Assembly (NCBI RefSeq): GCF_030013905.1
Contig: NZ_CP124862.1
Coordinates: 992,001-1,056,000, forward strand
Source: Petroclostridium sp. X23
GTDB lineage: Bacteria > Bacillota > Clostridia > SK-Y3
DNA: 64,000 nucleotides
Reading direction: 5' to 3'
A program made the translations under genes and the position numbers. This document shows positions 61,538 through 64,000 of this stretch, in pieces. The notes below the pieces were generated by a model. The model saw nothing but the letters and a program-made list of their open reading frames with translations, did not search any database and was not told where the DNA came from. Position 1 is the stretch's first letter; every line of letters begins with the position of its first letter.

Positions 61538-62278
61538 TTATTCTTCATCATGTGAAATGATTTCTTCTAACTGACCGTGCCAATCATGGTACCAAACATC
61601 TCCAGTATAATAATTTACGCTTAACATTCCAACCGGTTTATCGCTTTTATTAACATGAAATGTGTAGTAGCCATAGAATTCATGTCCCTCATTTGATATC
61701 GCAAAATCTTTTCCTATATCCCTTTTTATATAATCATCAGCAATTTTTACTGCTTCATCTCTTTCTATTTGCTTTGAAATATTGTTGCCTCGATAATACC
61801 CATTGCTGTTATTCCACCTTGGATCTCTCATCATGCCGTATCCTCTTCCGCCATGCATTCCATATTTTTCGTTCCACATCATATTTGGACCATATTCCGG
61901 ATAGATATCCCCCGTATAAGGATTTACTAATAACTCAATTGCACCTTTGCCTGTATCTTTCTCTTCTATTGAAACATAATAATCGGTATCTTTAAATATA
62001 AATATATCTGATATCTCTATGCTATCCCCATAACCTCGAATATAGTTTTCAACGGAATTTCTAATCTGATCAACTGACATTTTTTCTTTATTTCCATAAT
62101 TCTGACGATTATTATATGGATCAAACCATCTATTCATCATTCCTCTCCTATAATAATCCGGCCCATACCGACCAAAATTTATATTTCTTGAAAAAGTGTA
62201 TCCCCATGCGCAGTATCCGATCAGAAGCAACAATGAAGCAATTAAAACTATTGACCAAAGTACTTTATCCCTACGCAC
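61538..62278 (-). CDS. Membrane-anchored PepSY-domain protein
   Basis: A 246-aa protein starting at GTG (AGGTGAG upstream). An N-terminal helix (VLWSIVLIASLLLLIGYCAW) anchors two PepSY-like repeats outside the membrane (IELLVNPYTGDIYPEYGPN and GMLSVNYYTGDVWYHDWHG), separated by a Met/Gly/Tyr/Asn-rich linker. PepSY repeats often inhibit proteases or modulate envelope proteins. Met-rich segments could bind copper. Confidence 0.8.
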   Translation of the reverse strand: MRRDKVLWSIVLIASLLLLIGYCAWGYTFSRNINFGRYGPDYYRRGMMNRWFDPYNNRQNYGNKEKMSVDQIRNSVENYIRGYGDSIEISDIFIFKDTDYYVSIEEKDTGKGAIELLVNPYTGDIYPEYGPNMMWNEKYGMHGGRGYGMMRDPRWNNSNGYYRGNNISKQIERDEAVKIADDYIKRDIGKDFAISNEGHEFYGYYTFHVNKSDKPVGMLSVNYYTGDVWYHDWHGQLEEIISHDEE

Positions 62279-62405
62279 ATTCTCACCTACCTTATCAGAT
62301 GTTAGTTTACCCTTAACATTAAAATATTACAGAAAACTTTTTCACTCTAAAATTGCTATTAAATTCTTTTCTATATACCATTATAGGGAGTATCTATTAA
62401 AAAAC

Positions 62406-63176
62406 TTACCAATCTCTGTCGCTTCCACCGCCTCCGGAAGAGCCACCTCCACCATAGAAACCTCCCCCGCCAAAGCCACCATCTCCTGAACCTCCTCGTC
62501 TGCCTCCTATAAGCGCATTCCAAAGAAGCATCTCGATAATAAAGCCTGTTATGCTGCCTCGGTTAAATATTAAGTCCAATATGACAAACGCAGCCAAAAA
62601 AATGATAATAGCTTTGCTTCCTTTTGGTGTACTACGGTAGCCTTGCGGCTGACTCATTTGTACACCGGTTAAGGTTACATCGTATTCAGCGGCAACTTCA
62701 TTCGCTAGAGTAATAAAAGTATTTTTAATTCCTGTATCATAATTACTTTCTTTTACAAAGGGTAAAAGATGTTCATCTTGAATCCGACCTGTTTTTCCAT
62801 CAGGCAACCGCCCTTCCAGCCCTCTTCCTACCTCTATTCTTGATTTTCTTTCATTAGGTGCAACTATCAATAATACACCATTATCTTTTTCCTTTTGTCC
62901 AATCTTCCACGCATTAAATAATTCATACGCATAATCATCAATTGCCATATCTTCCAGTGATTGTGGAATTACTACTACTATTTGAGCACCTGTCTTTTCC
63001 TCCAGCTCCCTTGCAGTATTTTCAATTTCACGCTGAACTTCACCGCTTGTCACTCCTGCAAAGTCATTAAAAAAATAACCCGTTGGTGACGGGATTACCG
63101 GCTGCGCATTTGCTATAGTAAAAATACTGAAGATTAGCAGTATGGCAACCAATAATGAAGCACTAAGCTTTTTCAC
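62406..63176 (-). CDS. TPM-domain membrane protein
   Basis: A 256-aa protein with a signal peptide (residues 1-24, ...FTIANAQP), a TPM_phosphatase domain (YFFNDFAGVTSGEVQREI, GAQIVVVIPQSLEDMAIDDYA, DNGVLLIVAPNERKSRIEVG), a membrane helix and a Gly/Ser-rich end ending GGGGSDRDW. TPM proteins are linked to membrane-protein quality control and often pair with LemA. The start is a GTG after AAGGAAGG. It lies 27 bp after lemA. Confidence 0.9.
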   Translation of the reverse strand: MKKLSASLLVAILLIFSIFTIANAQPVIPSPTGYFFNDFAGVTSGEVQREIENTARELEEKTGAQIVVVIPQSLEDMAIDDYAYELFNAWKIGQKEKDNGVLLIVAPNERKSRIEVGRGLEGRLPDGKTGRIQDEHLLPFVKESNYDTGIKNTFITLANEVAAEYDVTLTGVQMSQPQGYRSTPKGSKAIIIFLAAFVILDLIFNRGSITGFIIEMLLWNALIGGRRGGSGDGGFGGGGFYGGGGSSGGGGSDRDW

Positions 63177-63203
63177 GGTATCTCATCCTTCCTTTGGTAC
63201 AGA

Positions 63204-63776
63204 TTAGAATTGCACCTTAGGTACAGCCTTACTACCCTCTTCAGCTTCAAAGTATTCTCTTGACTCAAATCTGAATATACCCGCAATGATATTTGTCGGG
63301 AATCTCTTCACTCTCGTATTGTAAACCTGTACTGCATCATTATACTCCTGTCTTGCCCGTGCGATTTTATTCTCAGTGCCAGCCAGCTCATCTTGAAGCT
63401 GTCTGAAGTTTGCATCGGATTTTAAAGTAGGATAAGCTTCACTAATCGCCAGCAACCTGCTTAAAGCATTAGACAATTCATTATTCGCATTAGCAGTTTC
63501 ATTTACTCCTTTCGCCCCAATAAGTTTGGACCTTGCTTCTGCGATGGATTCAAATATTTCTTTTTCCTGAGCCGCAAAACCTTTGACAGTTTCTACAAGA
63601 TTAGGAATTAAGTCGGCTCGTCGCTGTAAATTATTCTCTACCTGACTCCATTTTCCGTCAATTGCCTCATTCTCTGTAATTAGAGCGTTGTATGAACCTA
63701 TCACGGTCGAACCGCTTATTATTAGAATCAGGACAATAACTCCTAATACAATCCAAATTGGTTTAAACAAATTCAT
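63204..63776 (-). CDS. LemA family protein
   Basis: A 190-aa protein with an N-terminal membrane helix (IWIVLGVIVLILIISGSTV) followed by the LemA helical bundle (NLQRRADLIPNLVETVKGFA, ARQEYNDAVQVYNTRVKRFP) and the usual end (ESREYFEAEEGSKAVPKVQF). Function unsettled; commonly encoded with TPM proteins and regulated by envelope stress. A TCTTCA-repeat promoter lies 130 bp upstream. Confidence 0.93.
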   Translation of the reverse strand: MNLFKPIWIVLGVIVLILIISGSTVIGSYNALITENEAIDGKWSQVENNLQRRADLIPNLVETVKGFAAQEKEIFESIAEARSKLIGAKGVNETANANNELSNALSRLLAISEAYPTLKSDANFRQLQDELAGTENKIARARQEYNDAVQVYNTRVKRFPTNIIAGIFRFESREYFEAEEGSKAVPKVQF

Positions 63777-63906
63777 TTGCTAACACACCCCACTTAGTAA
63801 TTTAGTTGTTTGATAAAGTCACCAGTATATCTTTATAATGCTTAAAACTAATCACAATTAGCGGATACCGAAAAGATATTTTACTAATCGCATATGTTTA
63901 ATAGGA

Positions 63907-63940
63907 ATTATACTGTGTAATCTTGAAGAACTTGTGAAGA
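63907..63940 (-). promoter_or_regulatory. Promoter with TCTTCA direct repeat (lemA operon)
   Basis: On the minus strand TCTTCA-N5-TCTTCA (63940-63924), then 11 bp, then TATAAT (63912-63907). It precedes the lemA-TPM genes. Spacing is identical to the copies at 52.8 and 60.5 kb. Confidence 0.8.
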
Positions 63941-63971
63941 AAATATAAAAAATACTTTTATTTATCAAAAA

Positions 63972-64000
63972 ATTCAGGCGGGATAAAATACCGCCTGAAT
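63972..64000 (-). terminator. Terminator of a gene to the right of the window
   Basis: ATTCAGGCGG and CCGCCTGAAT form a perfect 10-bp stem; on the minus strand TTTTTTG follows. It ends a minus-strand gene lying beyond the right edge and insulates the lemA promoter. Confidence 0.8.

Noticed and set aside
1..64000. tRNA, rRNA or CRISPR genes
   Set aside because: No cloverleaf-forming T-arm sequence, rRNA segment or regularly spaced repeat was found by reading; a tool search could still find a missed tRNA.

Overview
This is a low-GC, gene-dense chromosome segment, most probably from an anaerobic clostridium (class Clostridia, Bacillota). The support is AG-rich Shine-Dalgarno sequences, a [FeFe] hydrogenase with the TSCCCP motif, a manganese catalase, a SpoVD/PBP-like PASTA remnant, ppdK, and OFA, GntP and YfcC carriers. 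The genus cannot be fixed from the sequence. Most genes lie on the minus strand. No rRNA, tRNA or CRISPR array was seen.

Layout. (1) 1-16.7 kb: a MATE efflux gene, then a minus-strand catabolic cluster: amidohydrolase, YjbQ, FrlD-like sugar kinase, a 25-aa ORF, a complete oligopeptide-type ABC transporter, and HyuA/HyuB hydantoinase/oxoprolinase subunits, with a GntR/UTRA regulator pointing away. (2) 16.9-23.4 kb: an RpiR-regulated sugar-acid operon: glycerate 2-kinase, an enolase paralogue with an altered active site, a YfcC carrier and a mandelate-racemase-type dehydratase. (3) 23.7-30.7 kb: an IS4-like transposase fragment fused to a truncated leuB-like gene, then a tartrate-like hydroxy-acid cluster: FMN alpha-hydroxy-acid dehydrogenase, GntP permease, TarD-like dehydratase, aminotransferase and LysR. 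(4) 30.9-37.4 kb: an internally deleted IS with intact ends, manganese catalase, gene fragments, an OFA carrier and a P-type ATPase. (5) 37.4-49 kb: purine and PEP/adenylate metabolism (purE, purK, adk, a PEPCK-like DUF4914 protein, ppdK remains) mixed with partial duplicates. Four copies of a structured leader RNA with an intrinsic terminator recur here. (6) 49-64 kb: an MBL-fold hydrolase, a group B-like [FeFe] hydrogenase, small His/Cys-rich membrane proteins, a spermidine-synthase-like membrane protein split by an IS, an IS110 element that carries a group II intron in its left non-coding end, and a LemA/TPM/PepSY/SHOCT envelope group.

Main discoveries. First, the four-copy leader RNA at 38.7, 42.8, 46.5 and 48.4 kb. 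It has a conserved core and compensatory changes in two helices, and its outer helix competes with the terminator; it looks like an ON-switch riboswitch I cannot assign to a known class. Second, three promoters at 52.8, 60.5 and 63.9 kb share TCTTCA-N5-TCTTCA placed exactly 11 bp upstream of the -10 box, the geometry of an OmpR/PhoB-type response-regulator regulon. Third, the enolase paralogue keeps its metal ligands and Lys bases but has lost the GDEGG acid and the SHRSGE phosphate loop. Fourth, a group II intron appears to interrupt the bridge-RNA region of an IS110 element.
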